Of a stretch of 64,000 nt of DNA, positions 9,859 through 19,149 are shown one piece after another. The DNA lies in assembly GCF_900199455.1 (NCBI RefSeq), contig NZ_FZQR01000004.1, positions 496,001-560,000 on the forward strand, given 5' to 3'. How positions within the stretch are numbered: the first letter of the stretch is position 1; each line of letters begins with the position of its first letter. Source of the stretch: Mesorhizobium carmichaelinearum (lineage in GTDB: Bacteria; Pseudomonadota; Alphaproteobacteria; Rhizobiales; Rhizobiaceae). Made by a program: the position numbers and the translations under genes. Under the pieces are notes generated by a model. The model made no database searches, was not told where the DNA came from, and was given only the letters and a program-made list of their open reading frames with translations.

Positions 9859-10199
9859 TGCGCTACATCTTCGCATTTTGGGCGGCTCCGATGGCGCTGT
9901 TCTGGGGCTGGTTCTATCTGTCGGCCAATGACATGAATTTCGGTTACGTGATGCTCAGCCGGCAGATGCACGACTTCTTCTTCCAGCTCTATGGCCAGAT
10001 GCTAGGCATCGATCCGACGATCATCCCCGGCATGGTGGCGAAGACGTGCATCTTCGACGGATTTCTGCTGATGGCGCTGTGGGCGTTCCGCCGTCGCCGC
10101 GAAATCGCGGGCTGGCTTAAACAGCGCTGGGAGGGCCCGGTTCCGTTCGATCGGATGCAGCGAGCGACTGAAGCCGGTCCAAAACTCCCTGCAGAATAA
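9858..10199 (+). CDS. Small membrane protein, possibly DUF6105
   Basis: 113 residues with one N-terminal membrane helix (about residues 4-22) and perhaps a second at about 60-78 before an Arg-rich stretch. [16 protein letters not shown] resembles small proteins common in Hyphomicrobiales that I recall as DUF6105; this is from memory. It is translationally coupled to the preceding membrane protein. Its last 83 bases overlap ruvX on the opposite strand, a sizeable convergent overlap. Confidence 0.6.
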   Translation: MRYIFAFWAAPMALFWGWFYLSANDMNFGYVMLSRQMHDFFFQLYGQMLGIDPTIIPGMVAKTCIFDGFLLMALWAFRRRREIAGWLKQRWEGPVPFDRMQRATEAGPKLPAE

Positions 10200-10623
10200 A
10201 GGCGGCGGCCGCCGAATCGATCTTCCCGGCGCGCTTGGCGCGCGAGAAATCCATTTCGATCAACGTCCTTTCGGCCGCGACGGTCGACAGCCGCTCGTCC
10301 CAGAACACGAAGGGCAGGTCGCTCAGCTGCGCCATGTTGCGCACGAAGGCGCGTGATTTCTGCGCACGCGGACCTTCCGACCCGTCCATGTTGATCGGCA
10401 GCCCGATCACCACAGCGCCGACATTCTCCTTCGCCAGCAAGGCCAGAAGCACGGCGGCGTCGAGCGAGAATTTCCGCCGCATGATGACCGGGCGTGGATG
10501 CGCGAAGGCGAATCCCCGGTCGGAAACCGCGACGCCGATCGTCTTGTCGCCGAGATCGAGCCCCGCCAGCGTCCTGCCATTGGCGAGCCGTGCCGGCAAT
10601 TGCTCAATCGTGATGACAGCCAA
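10117..10623 (-). CDS. ruvX: Putative pre-16S rRNA nuclease / Holliday junction resolvase RuvX (YqgF)
   Basis: 168 residues. The RNase H-like YqgF fold is shown by [15 protein letters not shown] near residue 21, [15 protein letters not shown] near 91, FWDERLST near 129 and [12 protein letters not shown] near 152, which supply the acidic catalytic residues. The family processes the 5' end of 16S rRNA in E. coli and has been proposed to resolve Holliday junctions. The C-terminal coding end overlaps the convergent gene by 83 bases. It is divergent from the UPF0173 gene. Confidence 0.92.
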   Translation of the reverse strand: MAVITIEQLPARLANGRTLAGLDLGDKTIGVAVSDRGFAFAHPRPVIMRRKFSLDAAVLLALLAKENVGAVVIGLPINMDGSEGPRAQKSRAFVRNMAQLSDLPFVFWDERLSTVAAERTLIEMDFSRAKRAGKIDSAAAAFILQGVLDRLQSLAASDRTEPGPPSAV

Positions 10624-10748
10624 CGGTTTTCCCTCGTCTTTTTCAGCGGCACGCGTCCTTCCGGAGGCGCGGCGGACACTATACCCTTTGATCTCGGGGC
10701 CATCGGCGTTCTATCCTCCGGCCCGGCAAAAATCGAGGAATGCATTTC

Positions 10749-11456
10749 ATGAAACTTACCTGGTACGGCCATTCGGCTTTCCGTATCGAAACCGGCGACG
10801 CCAAGATCCTCATCGACCCCTATCTGATCGGCAATCCGTCCTGGACGGGCGGCTGGGAAGGGCCGGCGGAGGGGATCACGCATGTGCTGCTGACGCATGG
10901 CCACAACGACCACATCAGCGGCGCGCTGGGGGTGCTCGGCAAAAGCGGCGCCCAGCTGGTCGCCAATTTCGAGATCTGCATGTATCTGGTTGGCAAGGGC
11001 GCCGACGGCAGCAAGATCAATCCCGGCAATATCGGCGGCACGGTCGATTGCGGCGGCTTCACCACCACTTTCGTCCAGGCGCTGCACTCCTCCTCGTTTG
11101 GCGAAGAGGGCGGCACGAATGTCTATCTCGGCAATCCGGGCGGGCTGGTCCTGCATTTCCCGGATGACCGCACGCTCTACCACATGGGCGATACCGACAT
11201 CTTTTCCGATATGGCGCTGATCAATGAATTGCATGAGCCGAAGATCGGCATCGTGCCGATCGGCGACCGCTTCACGATGGGTGGTGCCGTGGCCGCACTT
11301 GCCTGCCGCCGCTTCTTCAAGTTCGACACGGTCATCCCCTGCCACTTCGGCACATTTCCGATGATCGATCCGACGCCTGAGAAATTCCAGGCCGGCCTGG
11401 AGGGATCCGGTGTGAAGGTCGCATTGCCGAAAATCGGTGAAACAATTACGATCTAG
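10749..11456 (+). CDS. UPF0173-type metal-dependent hydrolase (metallo-beta-lactamase fold)
   Basis: 235 residues from ATG 10749, chosen because GAGGAA lies 8 bases upstream; the earlier ATG 10740 overlaps that site. WYGHSAFRIE opens the protein, THGHNDH supplies the His-x-His-x-Asp-His metal ligands, and HMGDTDIF and PCHFGTFP follow. These mark the UPF0173/YtkL family. The substrate is unknown; members are annotated as predicted Zn-dependent hydrolases. Divergent from ruvX across about 125 bp. Confidence 0.88.
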   Translation: MKLTWYGHSAFRIETGDAKILIDPYLIGNPSWTGGWEGPAEGITHVLLTHGHNDHISGALGVLGKSGAQLVANFEICMYLVGKGADGSKINPGNIGGTVDCGGFTTTFVQALHSSSFGEEGGTNVYLGNPGGLVLHFPDDRTLYHMGDTDIFSDMALINELHEPKIGIVPIGDRFTMGGAVAALACRRFFKFDTVIPCHFGTFPMIDPTPEKFQAGLEGSGVKVALPKIGETITI

Positions 11457-11480
11457 AAATAGCGAAAGCGGAACAAATCC

Positions 11481-11897
11481 ATGGCGTTGGGGCGATCTCT
11501 TTGCGTGTCGATGTTCGTCGCGGCGTCGCCCGCGCTCGCCGCGGATGACTTCATCGAAGGCGTCTACCTGCAATCCGAAGAGCTTTGTGCGCAGGCCAAA
11601 AAGGATACGTTGCAGACGCTGATCGACGCCGGCAACATCGTGTTGTCGGCGCACGGCCTGCAAGGCGTCGAGTACAATTGCGAGTTCGTTCAGGTCAGCA
11701 AGGCGACACGCTCGCCGAGCTGGGCGGTGACGGCCATCTGCCAGGAGCCGGGCTATGTCTTTCCGGATGTCCTCTCGGTGACGCAGATGAATCCAACGCA
11801 GGTCGATCTCGTGTCGGTTCGGCCGATCGATGACGAAAGCGAGGCAAGCGGCAACAGCGGCAGCTACTATCTGTGCGAGGGCGTTGCCCTGCCATGA
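11481..11897 (+). CDS. Secreted or periplasmic Cys-containing hypothetical protein
   Basis: 138 residues with a signal peptide (hydrophobic residues about 5-17, Ala-x-Ala cleavage after SPALA, mature start ADDF). The mature part of about 118 residues has four cysteines (in ELCAQ, YNCEF, AICQE and YYLCEG), enough for two disulfides. The stop overlaps the start of a radical SAM gene by four bases (ATGA), so both are made from one message. I recognise no family. The tight pairing raises the possibility of a functional link, which is inference. Confidence 0.7.
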   Translation: MALGRSLCVSMFVAASPALAADDFIEGVYLQSEELCAQAKKDTLQTLIDAGNIVLSAHGLQGVEYNCEFVQVSKATRSPSWAVTAICQEPGYVFPDVLSVTQMNPTQVDLVSVRPIDDESEASGNSGSYYLCEGVALP

Positions 11898-12751
11898 CGA
11901 TGATGCAGCGCATCAAGTCGCTTTTTCGCCGTGAGCGGCTGGTGTTCCCGAAACTGGAACTGCACGTCGCGCATGGCTGCAATCTGTCTTGCGAAAGCTG
12001 TTCGCACTACTCCAACCACGGCCATTCCGGCACCGTCTCGCTTGAGGAGGCGGACCGCTGGATGGGGCTGTGGAGCCGGCGCATAGACGTTGTCTGGTTC
12101 TCCATCCTGGGCGGAGAGCCCACCATCCATCCGGAACTGCCCGCCTTCGTCGGACTGGTCCGTCGGCACTGGCCGAGTGCCCGCATAGAGATCGTCAGCA
12201 ACGGCTTTTTCCTGCACCGTCATCCGACATTGCCGGCGATTCTCGCAGCCGATGGCAACACCCAATTGTGCGTCTCGGTTCATCACGCTTCCGAGGAGTA
12301 CCAGGAGAGATTGAAACCGGTCTTCGATCTCCTGGAGGCATGGCGCCGGGAACACGAGCTGCATATCGAGATCCGCCCATCAGACAAGAACTGGACCCGT
12401 CGCTACGAAGGCTTCGGTGACACCATGTCGCCGTTCGAGGATGGCGATCCTCGCGCCAGTTGGGAAATCTGCCCGGCTCGCCAATGCAAGCAACTCCACG
12501 CCGGACAGATCTGGAAGTGCGCGCCTCTCGCCTATCTGCCGATGCAGAAGGCAAAATACCGCCTTTCCGACAAGTGGGATCCCTATCTGGCATATCGGCC
12601 GCTTGAGCCGGGCTGTTCCAATGCGCAATTGCGAGCCTTCGCCGCGCTGGAAGACGAGGACGCATGCGGCATGTGTTCGTCAAAGAGGCGATTGTTCGAG
12701 TTGCCCAACCCGCTGCGCCGCCCCAAGGACCAGGTCGGCACGGCAGCCTAG
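11894..12751 (+). CDS. Radical SAM protein with extra C-terminal cysteines
   Basis: 285 residues from ATG 11894. The [4Fe-4S] motif C29-x3-C33-x2-C36 follows a beta strand ([15 protein letters not shown]), and the GGEP motif comes at [11 protein letters not shown]. The C-terminal third has further cysteines (CPARQC, WKCAP, GCSN, ACGMCSS) that could hold an auxiliary cluster, as in SPASM or twitch proteins. The substrate is unknown. It is translationally coupled to the secreted Cys-containing protein upstream and is not near any obvious cofactor or sugar gene set. Family certain, function open. Confidence 0.85.
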   Translation: MTMMQRIKSLFRRERLVFPKLELHVAHGCNLSCESCSHYSNHGHSGTVSLEEADRWMGLWSRRIDVVWFSILGGEPTIHPELPAFVGLVRRHWPSARIEIVSNGFFLHRHPTLPAILAADGNTQLCVSVHHASEEYQERLKPVFDLLEAWRREHELHIEIRPSDKNWTRRYEGFGDTMSPFEDGDPRASWEICPARQCKQLHAGQIWKCAPLAYLPMQKAKYRLSDKWDPYLAYRPLEPGCSNAQLRAFAALEDEDACGMCSSKRRLFELPNPLRRPKDQVGTAA

Positions 12752-12774
12752 TGCGATGCCCGGTACGATGCATG

Positions 12775-12802
12775 TTGCGCACCGCGCGCCGCGCCGCTAT
12801 AG
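12775..12802 (+). promoter_or_regulatory. Predicted promoter of gatC-GNAT-gatA
   Basis: A -35 box TTGCGC (12775-12780) and a -10 box CTATAG (12797-12802) are 16 bp apart, 30 bp before the gatC ATG. It lies in the 80-bp gap after the radical SAM gene. Prediction by eye. Confidence 0.4.
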
Positions 12803-12831
12803 CCCGAACTGGTTTTCCCGAGGCAAAAAGT

Positions 12832-13119
12832 ATGTCCGTTGATGTCAAGACTGTGAAGCGCGTCGCGCGTCTCGCCCGCATTGCGGTGAGCGAAGAGGAT
12901 GCCGAACGCATGACCGGCGAACTGAACGCCATACTGGGCTTTGTCGAGCAGTTGAACGAGGTCGATGTATCCGGCGTCGAGCCGATGACTTCGGTGACGC
13001 CGATGGACATGAAGAAGCGCAGGGATGTCGTCACCGACGGCAACAAGGCGGCCGACATCGTCGCCAATGCGCCGGCGACCGAAGAGAATTTCTTCCTCGT
13101 GCCGAAGGTTGTGGAGTAA
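12832..13119 (+). CDS. gatC: Asp-tRNA(Asn)/Glu-tRNA(Gln) amidotransferase subunit C
   Basis: 95 residues, typical GatC length. [20 protein letters not shown] near the start, MTSVTP near the middle and [11 protein letters not shown] at the end are the family pattern. GatC stabilises the GatA-GatB complex that converts Glu-tRNA(Gln) and Asp-tRNA(Asn) to the amidated forms. I chose ATG 12832, preceded by GAGG, because upstream sequence is not GatC-like. First gene of a gatC-GNAT-gatA operon; gatB is not in the window. Confidence 0.95.
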   Translation: MSVDVKTVKRVARLARIAVSEEDAERMTGELNAILGFVEQLNEVDVSGVEPMTSVTPMDMKKRRDVVTDGNKAADIVANAPATEENFFLVPKVVE

Positions 13120-13126
13120 GGCGCCG

Positions 13127-13582
13127 ATGGCCATCGAGATTGCCATCGAGACGCCGCTGCAGGACGATGTGCGTGGCCTGGTCCACGAACTCAACGAGAC
13201 CTTGCTCGAACTGACTCCGCCGGAACATTGCTACCATCTGACGGTCGAGCAGATGGCCGGCCAGGACACCACCGTTTTCATCGCCCGCGACAACGGCATC
13301 GCCATTGGCTGTGGCGCGCTGAAGCGTCATGGTGACGCCATTGGCGAGGTCAAGCGCATGTATACGCGGCCTTCGCATCGCGGCCGCAAGATCGGCGCTC
13401 AAATCGTCGAGCGGGTCGAAGCGTTGGCGAGGCAGGAAGGACTGACGCGGTTGGTGCTGGAGACGGGCGACCGTCATCCTGCCGCCTGGACTGTCTACGA
13501 ACGTGCCGGCTTCTCGCGCTGCGGCCCGGTGCTGGATTATCCCGATTCCGAGTGGTCGGTGTTTTACGAAAAGAGCCTTTGA
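13127..13582 (+). CDS. GNAT-family N-acetyltransferase
   Basis: 151 residues. The acetyl-CoA-binding motif is at [21 protein letters not shown] near residues 80-100, followed by [21 protein letters not shown], the usual motif B. The substrate cannot be read from the sequence. It starts 7 bases after gatC and overlaps gatA by one base (TGATG), so it is embedded in the gat operon. A role in amino acid or protein modification is possible but unproven. Confidence 0.88.
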   Translation: MAIEIAIETPLQDDVRGLVHELNETLLELTPPEHCYHLTVEQMAGQDTTVFIARDNGIAIGCGALKRHGDAIGEVKRMYTRPSHRGRKIGAQIVERVEALARQEGLTRLVLETGDRHPAAWTVYERAGFSRCGPVLDYPDSEWSVFYEKSL

Positions 13583-15147
13583 TGAGCGACCTGACCCGAC
13601 TGACGATTTCGCAGGCCCGCGCCAAGCTGCGCGGCAAGGAAATCACCGCGACAGAGATCACCGAGGCCTATCTCTCGGCGATCGATCGCGCCAATCCGGC
13701 GCTCAATGCCTATGTCGCGGTGACCGGCGACAAGGCACGCGACATGGCCAAGGCGTCCGACGCCAGGCTGGTCAAGGGCGAGGGCGGTGCGCTGGAAGGC
13801 ATTCCGCTGGGGATCAAGGATCTGTTCGGCACCGAAGGCGTCCACACCCAGGCCTGCAGCCACGTGCTTGACGGCTTCAAGCCGCGCTACGAATCGACCG
13901 TTACCGCCAATCTGTGGGCTGATGGCGCGGTGATGCTCGGCAAGCTCAACATGGATGAGTTCGCCATGGGCTCGTCCAATGAGACCTCCTATTACGGCCC
14001 GGTCATCAACCCGTGGCGGCGTTCGCGCCTCGACACGGTGGTGATGCCGACGACGCATCAGGGCGACGGCGGCTTCGTCTCGGCTGGCGGCACGAGAACC
14101 CAGCGCAGTCTGGACAACGCACAGCTGGTGCCGGGGGGCTCTTCCGGCGGTTCGGCGACCGCCGTCTCGGCATTCCTGTGCGCCGGCGCGACAGCCACCG
14201 ACACCGGCGGCTCGATCCGCCAGCCGGCCGCCTTCACCGGCACGGTCGGCATCAAGCCGACCTATGGCCGCTGTTCGCGTTGGGGCATCGTCGCCTTCGC
14301 TTCGTCGCTCGACCAGGCCGGGCCGATTGCGCGCGACGTGCGCGATGCCGCTATCCTGCTCAAATCCATGGCCTCGGTCGATCCGAAGGACACGACTTCG
14401 GTCGACCGGCCGGTGCCGGACTATGAGGCGGCGATCGGCAAGCCGATCAAGGGCATGAAGGTAGGCATCCCGAAGGAGTATCGTGTCGACGGCATGCCCG
14501 AAGAGATCGAGGCGCTGTGGCAGAAGGGCATTGCCTGGCTCAGGGATGCCGGCGCCGAGATCGTCGATATCTCCTTGCCGCATACGAAATACGCGCTGCC
14601 GGCCTATTACATCGTGGCGCCTGCGGAGGCATCGTCCAACCTGGCGCGCTATGACGGCGTCCGCTACGGCCTGCGCGTGCCGGGCAAGGACATTGTCGAG
14701 ATGTATGAGAAGACCCGCGCCGCCGGCTTTGGCCGCGAAGTCAAGCGCCGCATCATGATCGGCACTTATGTTCTGTCGGCCGGCTATTACGACGCCTACT
14801 ATCTGCAGGCGCAGAAGGTGCGCAATTTGATCAAGCGCGACTTCGAGAACGTCTTCGCCGCCGGCGTCGACGTTATCCTGACCCCGGCGACGCCGTCCGC
14901 CGCCTTCGGCATCGCCGACGAGGACATGGCCGCCGATCCGGTCAAGATGTACCTCAACGACATTTTCACGGTCACCGTGAACATGGCCGGCCTGCCGGGC
15001 ATCGCCGTGCCCGCCGGCCTCGATCCCAAGGGCCTGCCGCTTGGGCTGCAGCTTATCGGCAGGCCGTTCGAGGAAGAAACGCTGTTCCAGACGGCTGCCA
15101 TCATCGAGCAGGCGGCCGGCACATTTCAGCCGGAAAAGTGGTGGTAA
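13582..15147 (+). CDS. gatA: Asp-tRNA(Asn)/Glu-tRNA(Gln) amidotransferase subunit A, with insertion
   Basis: 521 residues, about 28 longer than typical rhizobial GatA. Amidase-signature residues are present: Lys in [11 protein letters not shown], the [15 protein letters not shown] loop, and the catalytic Ser in [11 protein letters not shown]. Between NPWR (residues 143-146) and QLVPGG (from 181) lies a 34-residue stretch where relatives, as I recall them, have about 6. GatA releases ammonia from glutamine and amidates misacylated tRNA with GatB and GatC. The start at ATG 13582 overlaps the GNAT stop by one base. Confidence 0.96.
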   Translation: MSDLTRLTISQARAKLRGKEITATEITEAYLSAIDRANPALNAYVAVTGDKARDMAKASDARLVKGEGGALEGIPLGIKDLFGTEGVHTQACSHVLDGFKPRYESTVTANLWADGAVMLGKLNMDEFAMGSSNETSYYGPVINPWRRSRLDTVVMPTTHQGDGGFVSAGGTRTQRSLDNAQLVPGGSSGGSATAVSAFLCAGATATDTGGSIRQPAAFTGTVGIKPTYGRCSRWGIVAFASSLDQAGPIARDVRDAAILLKSMASVDPKDTTSVDRPVPDYEAAIGKPIKGMKVGIPKEYRVDGMPEEIEALWQKGIAWLRDAGAEIVDISLPHTKYALPAYYIVAPAEASSNLARYDGVRYGLRVPGKDIVEMYEKTRAAGFGREVKRRIMIGTYVLSAGYYDAYYLQAQKVRNLIKRDFENVFAAGVDVILTPATPSAAFGIADEDMAADPVKMYLNDIFTVTVNMAGLPGIAVPAGLDPKGLPLGLQLIGRPFEEETLFQTAAIIEQAAGTFQPEKWW

Positions 15148-15170
15148 GAGGTCGCTCGTCCAGCGTATGA

Positions 15171-15265
15171 CCTCGAAAATCGAAATCGATTTTCGAGGGG
15201 GATTATACGCAAAATCAAAGTGTTACAGCGTCCTTGGTGCACCAAAGGCCCGCGTGGCGCTGTAA
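15171..15265. repeat. Compound palindromic intergenic repeat
   Basis: Two adjacent inverted repeats fill most of the gatA-ydcF gap. The first, 15171-15198, is a perfect 12-bp stem CCTCGAAAATCG with loop AAAT. The second, 15223-15265, pairs TTACAGCG with CGCTGTAA around an inner palindrome CCTTGGTGCACCAAAGG. The order of modules, with GATTATACGC and AAATCAAAGTG between them, resembles a dispersed intergenic repeat I recall from Mesorhizobium genomes. No T-run follows the first hairpin, so it is not an obvious terminator. Confidence 0.6.
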
Positions 15266-15277
15266 TGGGGTGAGGCG

Positions 15278-16075
15278 ATGTTCTTCCTTCTTTCCAAGGT
15301 CTTCTGGTTCTTCCTCCAGCCACTCAACCTGACGATCTTTCTGCTCCTGGCGGGGCTGATTGCCGGGCTGATCGGCCGGCGGCGGCTGGCCGTCACCGGC
15401 AGCGTTCTCGCCTTCCTGATTCTGGCGCTTTCGACCTGGACGTCGCTTGGCGCGATGATGCTCAACCCGCTCGAGGAGCGCTTTCCGCGCCCGCCACTGC
15501 CACAAAAGGTCGACGGCATCGTCGTGCTCGGCGGCGGCTTCGAGGGTGCCATCAACTTAGCGCGTGGCGGCTACGAATTGGGCAGCAGCGGCGACCGCAT
15601 GGTCGAGACCGCAATCCTCGCCCGGCGCTTTCCACAGGCCAAGGTGGTTATATCAGGCGGACACGGCGCGTTTTTCATCGACGCCGAGGGGGACGCCGAC
15701 ACCGCGTCCCGCCTGCTCGTTCCGCTTGGTGTATCGGCCGATCGTCTTGTGCTCGAGGACAAGTCACGCAACACCTACGAAAATGCGGTTTTCAGCCGTG
15801 AGCTTGTCGAACCGAAGCCGGGCGAGACCTGGCTTCTGGTGACCTCCGCCTTCCACATGCCACGAGCCAAGGCGCTTTTCGATAAGGCTGGTTTTCCAAC
15901 CGTTCCATGGCCGGTCGACTATCACACGTCTGGCAAGGAAGGTGTCGGTTTGTTTCGCGACAATGCGATCGATTCCGTGCAAAACACCACTATGGCGCTC
16001 CGCGAATGGATCGGGCTTTTCGCCTATTGGCTTTCCGGCCGCATCGATCAGCCGTTTCCAGCACCTGGCGGCTGA
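15278..16075 (+). CDS. YdcF/DUF218 family membrane protein (ElyC/SanA-like)
   Basis: 265 residues with two N-terminal membrane helices (about residues 1-22 and 25-55), then a DUF218 domain. DGIVVLGGG, VVISGGHG, DKSRNTYENAVFS and LVTSAFHMPRAKALF are the usual motifs, including the Arg-Asn-Thr segment. Relatives such as E. coli ElyC and SanA affect envelope integrity; the reaction is not established. The 3' end overlaps DUF599 on the opposite strand by 28 bases. Confidence 0.87.
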   Translation: MFFLLSKVFWFFLQPLNLTIFLLLAGLIAGLIGRRRLAVTGSVLAFLILALSTWTSLGAMMLNPLEERFPRPPLPQKVDGIVVLGGGFEGAINLARGGYELGSSGDRMVETAILARRFPQAKVVISGGHGAFFIDAEGDADTASRLLVPLGVSADRLVLEDKSRNTYENAVFSRELVEPKPGETWLLVTSAFHMPRAKALFDKAGFPTVPWPVDYHTSGKEGVGLFRDNAIDSVQNTTMALREWIGLFAYWLSGRIDQPFPAPGG

Positions 16076-16767
16076 CCGATGACGGCGCGCCGCGCCGCCG
16101 AAAAGAACTGGCGCCGCACCAGCACGGCCAGCAGCAGAAGCGTCGACAGCACGAACACCATCGGATCGACGAACCAGCCGAGATAACCGATCGAGAAGAA
16201 CACGCCGCGCAGGCCGGAGTTGAAATGCTTGCCGGCCAGCATGTTCATCTGCGTCGCGCGCCAGACCGCCGTTTGCGTGACCGGATTGCGCGAGGCTTCG
16301 CCGTGCGGGATCGGCACGGCGCCGATCAGGATCGAGCAATAGTTGAACAGCCGGTAGGCCCAGCCGAATTTGAAGAAGGAAAAGGCCAGGATCAGCACCA
16401 GCCCCAGCACCTTGATCTGAAAGGCCGGGCGCGACGGCGCGCCGCCGAGCGGCAGGTTGCTCAGCACTTCAAGCACCCGGTCGGACGCACCGAGCAAGGC
16501 AAAGCAGCCGCCGAGCGCGATCAGCGAACTCGAGGCGAAGAAGGCGGTTCCCTGCTGCAGGCCGCTCATGATGGCGGTGTCGACGATGCGGATCTCGCGC
16601 TCGGCCATGGTGCGCATCCAGGCTTCGCGCTGCGCATTCATCGCCGTCGTCAGCGACACCCGGCTGACCAGCCTGCCGTCGGAAGCGAGGGTGTGCAGAA
16701 CCCAGGCGAGGAGGAAAAGGCCCAGCGCCGCGAGATCGGCCGTCGACAAATAGGAGGAATTGCCCAT
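16048..16767 (-). CDS. DUF599 family inner-membrane protein
   Basis: 239 residues with four likely membrane helices at about 8-28, 70-95, 115-140 and 195-220. The N-terminal pattern with REAWMRTMAEREIRIVDTAIM and AFQIKVLGLVLILAFSFFKFGWAYR is that of DUF599 proteins. Function unknown. It lies 22 bp downstream of the RutB-like gene on the same strand, and convergently overlaps ydcF by 28 bases. Confidence 0.85.
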   Translation of the reverse strand: MGNSSYLSTADLAALGLFLLAWVLHTLASDGRLVSRVSLTTAMNAQREAWMRTMAEREIRIVDTAIMSGLQQGTAFFASSSLIALGGCFALLGASDRVLEVLSNLPLGGAPSRPAFQIKVLGLVLILAFSFFKFGWAYRLFNYCSILIGAVPIPHGEASRNPVTQTAVWRATQMNMLAGKHFNSGLRGVFFSIGYLGWFVDPMVFVLSTLLLLAVLVRRQFFSAARRAVIGQPPGAGNG

Positions 16768-16789
16768 GCTCTGTTCTTACCCTGGCTTC

Positions 16790-17488
16790 TTATGTCAGCA
16801 AGGGTTCGGCGGCTTGCATTTGCAAGGCTTCGACGACCATGTCTGTCCTGGTGACCCATCCCAGGGCGTTCTCGAAATTCCACAATGTCGATTGGCGATT
16901 GAAGTCCGGACCGGAATGGTTGATCGCGTCCTCGATCAGGATGGGCCAGAATTCCAGCATGTAGGCGTCGCGCGCGGTCGCATCGACGCAGATGTTGGTG
17001 GCGACCCCGGTGAACAGGAGATAGCGGATTTCCCGGGCGCGCAGATAGGCTTCCAGGCCAGTGTTGCAAAAGCCGCTGTAGCGCGACTTGCGGATGACCT
17101 GGTCGCCCGGTTCGGGCTTCAGTGCGTCGACGATCCGCCAATCCCAGCTGTCGTCGACCGACAGCCTGCCGCGCAGCTCCGGGCGCTCACGCATCAGCAC
17201 CATGCCCAATTCCTTTTGATAGTTCGGCGAGGAGGGGTCTCCAGCGTCACTGAGGTCAGGCCGGTAGGACATCTGGAGGTAGACCACCGGCACACCGTTT
17301 TCGCGGGCCACGCCAAGCAGGCGCTTGTTGGCCTCGATGGCCGGCGCCGCGCCCGAAATGTCGATGCCCGCGAGGTCGAACATGCCGCCCGCCGAGACAA
17401 AGGCGTTCTGCATGTCGACGACGACCACGGCGGTCTTCTTAGGGTCGATATGCACTGGTTTCGGCCTGGCATTCAACACGAGCATCAT
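16790..17488 (-). CDS. Isochorismatase-superfamily cysteine hydrolase, ureidoacrylate amidohydrolase RutB-like
   Basis: 232 residues. The catalytic triad is visible: Asp in VVVVDMQNAF, Lys in VIRKSRYSGF and Cys in TGVATNICVDATARD. Long stretches (GDPSSPNYQKEL, RPELRGRL, KSRYSGFCNT, FGWV-like end) recall RutB, which cleaves ureidoacrylate in pyrimidine degradation. No other rut gene is adjacent, so a related amide substrate is possible. I chose ATG 17488 (ATG 17485 also possible) because GGAGGGGG precedes it; a longer upstream frame would run into the divergent sdaA promoter region. Confidence 0.8.
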   Translation of the reverse strand: MMLVLNARPKPVHIDPKKTAVVVVDMQNAFVSAGGMFDLAGIDISGAAPAIEANKRLLGVARENGVPVVYLQMSYRPDLSDAGDPSSPNYQKELGMVLMRERPELRGRLSVDDSWDWRIVDALKPEPGDQVIRKSRYSGFCNTGLEAYLRAREIRYLLFTGVATNICVDATARDAYMLEFWPILIEDAINHSGPDFNRQSTLWNFENALGWVTRTDMVVEALQMQAAEPLLT

Positions 17489-17675
17489 GTCCCCCTCCGC
17501 AACCGCAAACCGCGCTGGTGCGTCACGCAAAGAATAGCCGCGCCCCGACGGTCCGGCAATCAATGTCGCTGCCGGAGCAAACAAGGTCGGCAGGTGCTGC
17601 GCCGCGATTGTCAAAAGAGCGGAAACATCGCGGGAATTCCTATATGTAGTCCTCGACGTGACTCCAGGAGACAGC

Positions 17676-19079
17676 GTGTTCCTTCCGGTTTTCGACCTGT
17701 TCAAGATCGGTATCGGCCCCTCCAGCTCGCACACGATGGGGCCAATGACGGCGGCTGCCCGTTTCCTCGACGAAGTCCTCAATGGCGACTGGCCGCGACC
17801 GGCCGGTGTCGCGGTGGATCGCGTCGGCGCCAGCCTGCACGGGTCGCTCGCCTATACCGGCATTGGCCATGGCTCGGATCGCGCAGTGGTGCTTGGTCTT
17901 GCCGGCTTGACGCCGCAGACCGTCGACCCGGATCAGGCCGATGGCGTCGCCGCGCGCATTGCCTTGGAAAAGCGGCTCACGCCGCCGGGCCATCCATCCT
18001 ATCGCTTTGACCCGGCCGCCGATCTGGTGCTCGACCGCAAGACACCGCTCACCGGCCACGCCAACGGCATGGCGTTCTATGCCTACGATGCCGGTGACCG
18101 CCTGCTGCTCAAGCGCATCTACTATTCGATCGGCGGCGGCTTCGTGGTTTCGGAAGAAGAGCTGCAGCGGATGAAGGCCAAGGGCTCGGTCACGACCGAA
18201 GGCAAGAAGGTGCCGTATCCCTTCAAGAACGCCGTTGAGATGCTGAAGATGGCGGACAAGAGCGGCCTTTCCATTGCCGAGATGAAGCGCGTCAACGAGG
18301 AAACCCAGATGTCGCGCGAGGAGCTCGACGCCGGCCTTGACGCCATCTGGGGTGCGATGAAAAGCTGCATCGACCGCGGCCTGTCGCAGGACGGCATCAT
18401 GCCGGGCGGGTTGAAGGTGCGGCGCCGGGCACGGCAACTCCACGACAAGCTGCAGGAACAGTGGCAGCAGAACCGGCCAAATCCGCTGCTCGCCAATGAC
18501 TGGCTGTCGATCTATGCCATGGCGGTCAATGAGGAGAATGCCGCCGGCGGCCGCGTTGTCACCGCACCGACCAATGGCGCCGCCGGCACGCTGCCTGCGG
18601 TGCTGCGCTACTGGCTGCATTTCCACCCCGAGGCCGACCAGCCGAGCATCCGCGACTTCCTGCTAACGGCCGCCGCCGTCGGCGGCATCATCAAGACCAA
18701 TGCCTCGATCTCGGGCGCCGAGGTCGGCTGCCAGGGCGAGGTCGGTTCCGCCTCGGCGATGGCCGCGGCCGGCCTGTGCGCCGTTATGGGCGGCACACCC
18801 ATGCAGGTCGAGAATGCCGCCGAGATCGCCCTCGAACACCATCTCGGCATGACCTGCGATCCGGTCGGCGGGCTGGTCCAGGTGCCGTGCATCGAGCGCA
18901 ATGCACTCGGCGCGGTCAAGGCGGTAACGGCCGCCTCACTGGCGATCAAGGGCGACGGCGTCCACTTCGTGCCTCTCGACGCGGCGATCGAGACCATGCG
19001 CCAGACCGGCCTCGATATGAACGAGAAGTACAAGGAAACCAGCCTTGGTGGGCTCGCCGTTAATGTCGTAGAGTGCTGA
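17676..19079 (+). CDS. sdaA: L-serine ammonia-lyase (L-serine dehydratase), single-chain type
   Basis: 467 residues from GTG 17676, preceded by AGGAG five bases upstream. SSSHTMGPM near residue 20 and the later cysteines ([29 protein letters not shown]) are the Fe-S and substrate site of the iron-sulfur serine dehydratases. It deaminates L-serine to pyruvate and ammonia. Both alpha and beta domains are fused in one chain, as in E. coli SdaA. Divergent from the RutB-like gene, with 187 bp between the starts. Confidence 0.95.
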   Translation: MFLPVFDLFKIGIGPSSSHTMGPMTAAARFLDEVLNGDWPRPAGVAVDRVGASLHGSLAYTGIGHGSDRAVVLGLAGLTPQTVDPDQADGVAARIALEKRLTPPGHPSYRFDPAADLVLDRKTPLTGHANGMAFYAYDAGDRLLLKRIYYSIGGGFVVSEEELQRMKAKGSVTTEGKKVPYPFKNAVEMLKMADKSGLSIAEMKRVNEETQMSREELDAGLDAIWGAMKSCIDRGLSQDGIMPGGLKVRRRARQLHDKLQEQWQQNRPNPLLANDWLSIYAMAVNEENAAGGRVVTAPTNGAAGTLPAVLRYWLHFHPEADQPSIRDFLLTAAAVGGIIKTNASISGAEVGCQGEVGSASAMAAAGLCAVMGGTPMQVENAAEIALEHHLGMTCDPVGGLVQVPCIERNALGAVKAVTAASLAIKGDGVHFVPLDAAIETMRQTGLDMNEKYKETSLGGLAVNVVEC

Positions 19080-19149
19080 GCAACGCTTGGCACTGTGGAG
19101 AAGTCCTTCAGGCCGTTGACGTCCCGGCGCTCCGGACTAACCTTAGCGA

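Noticed and set aside
17489..17782. N-terminal extension of the RutB-like gene
   Set aside because: The extra 98 residues are not family-like, run into the divergent sdaA start, and a strong GGAGGGGG lies at the shorter start.
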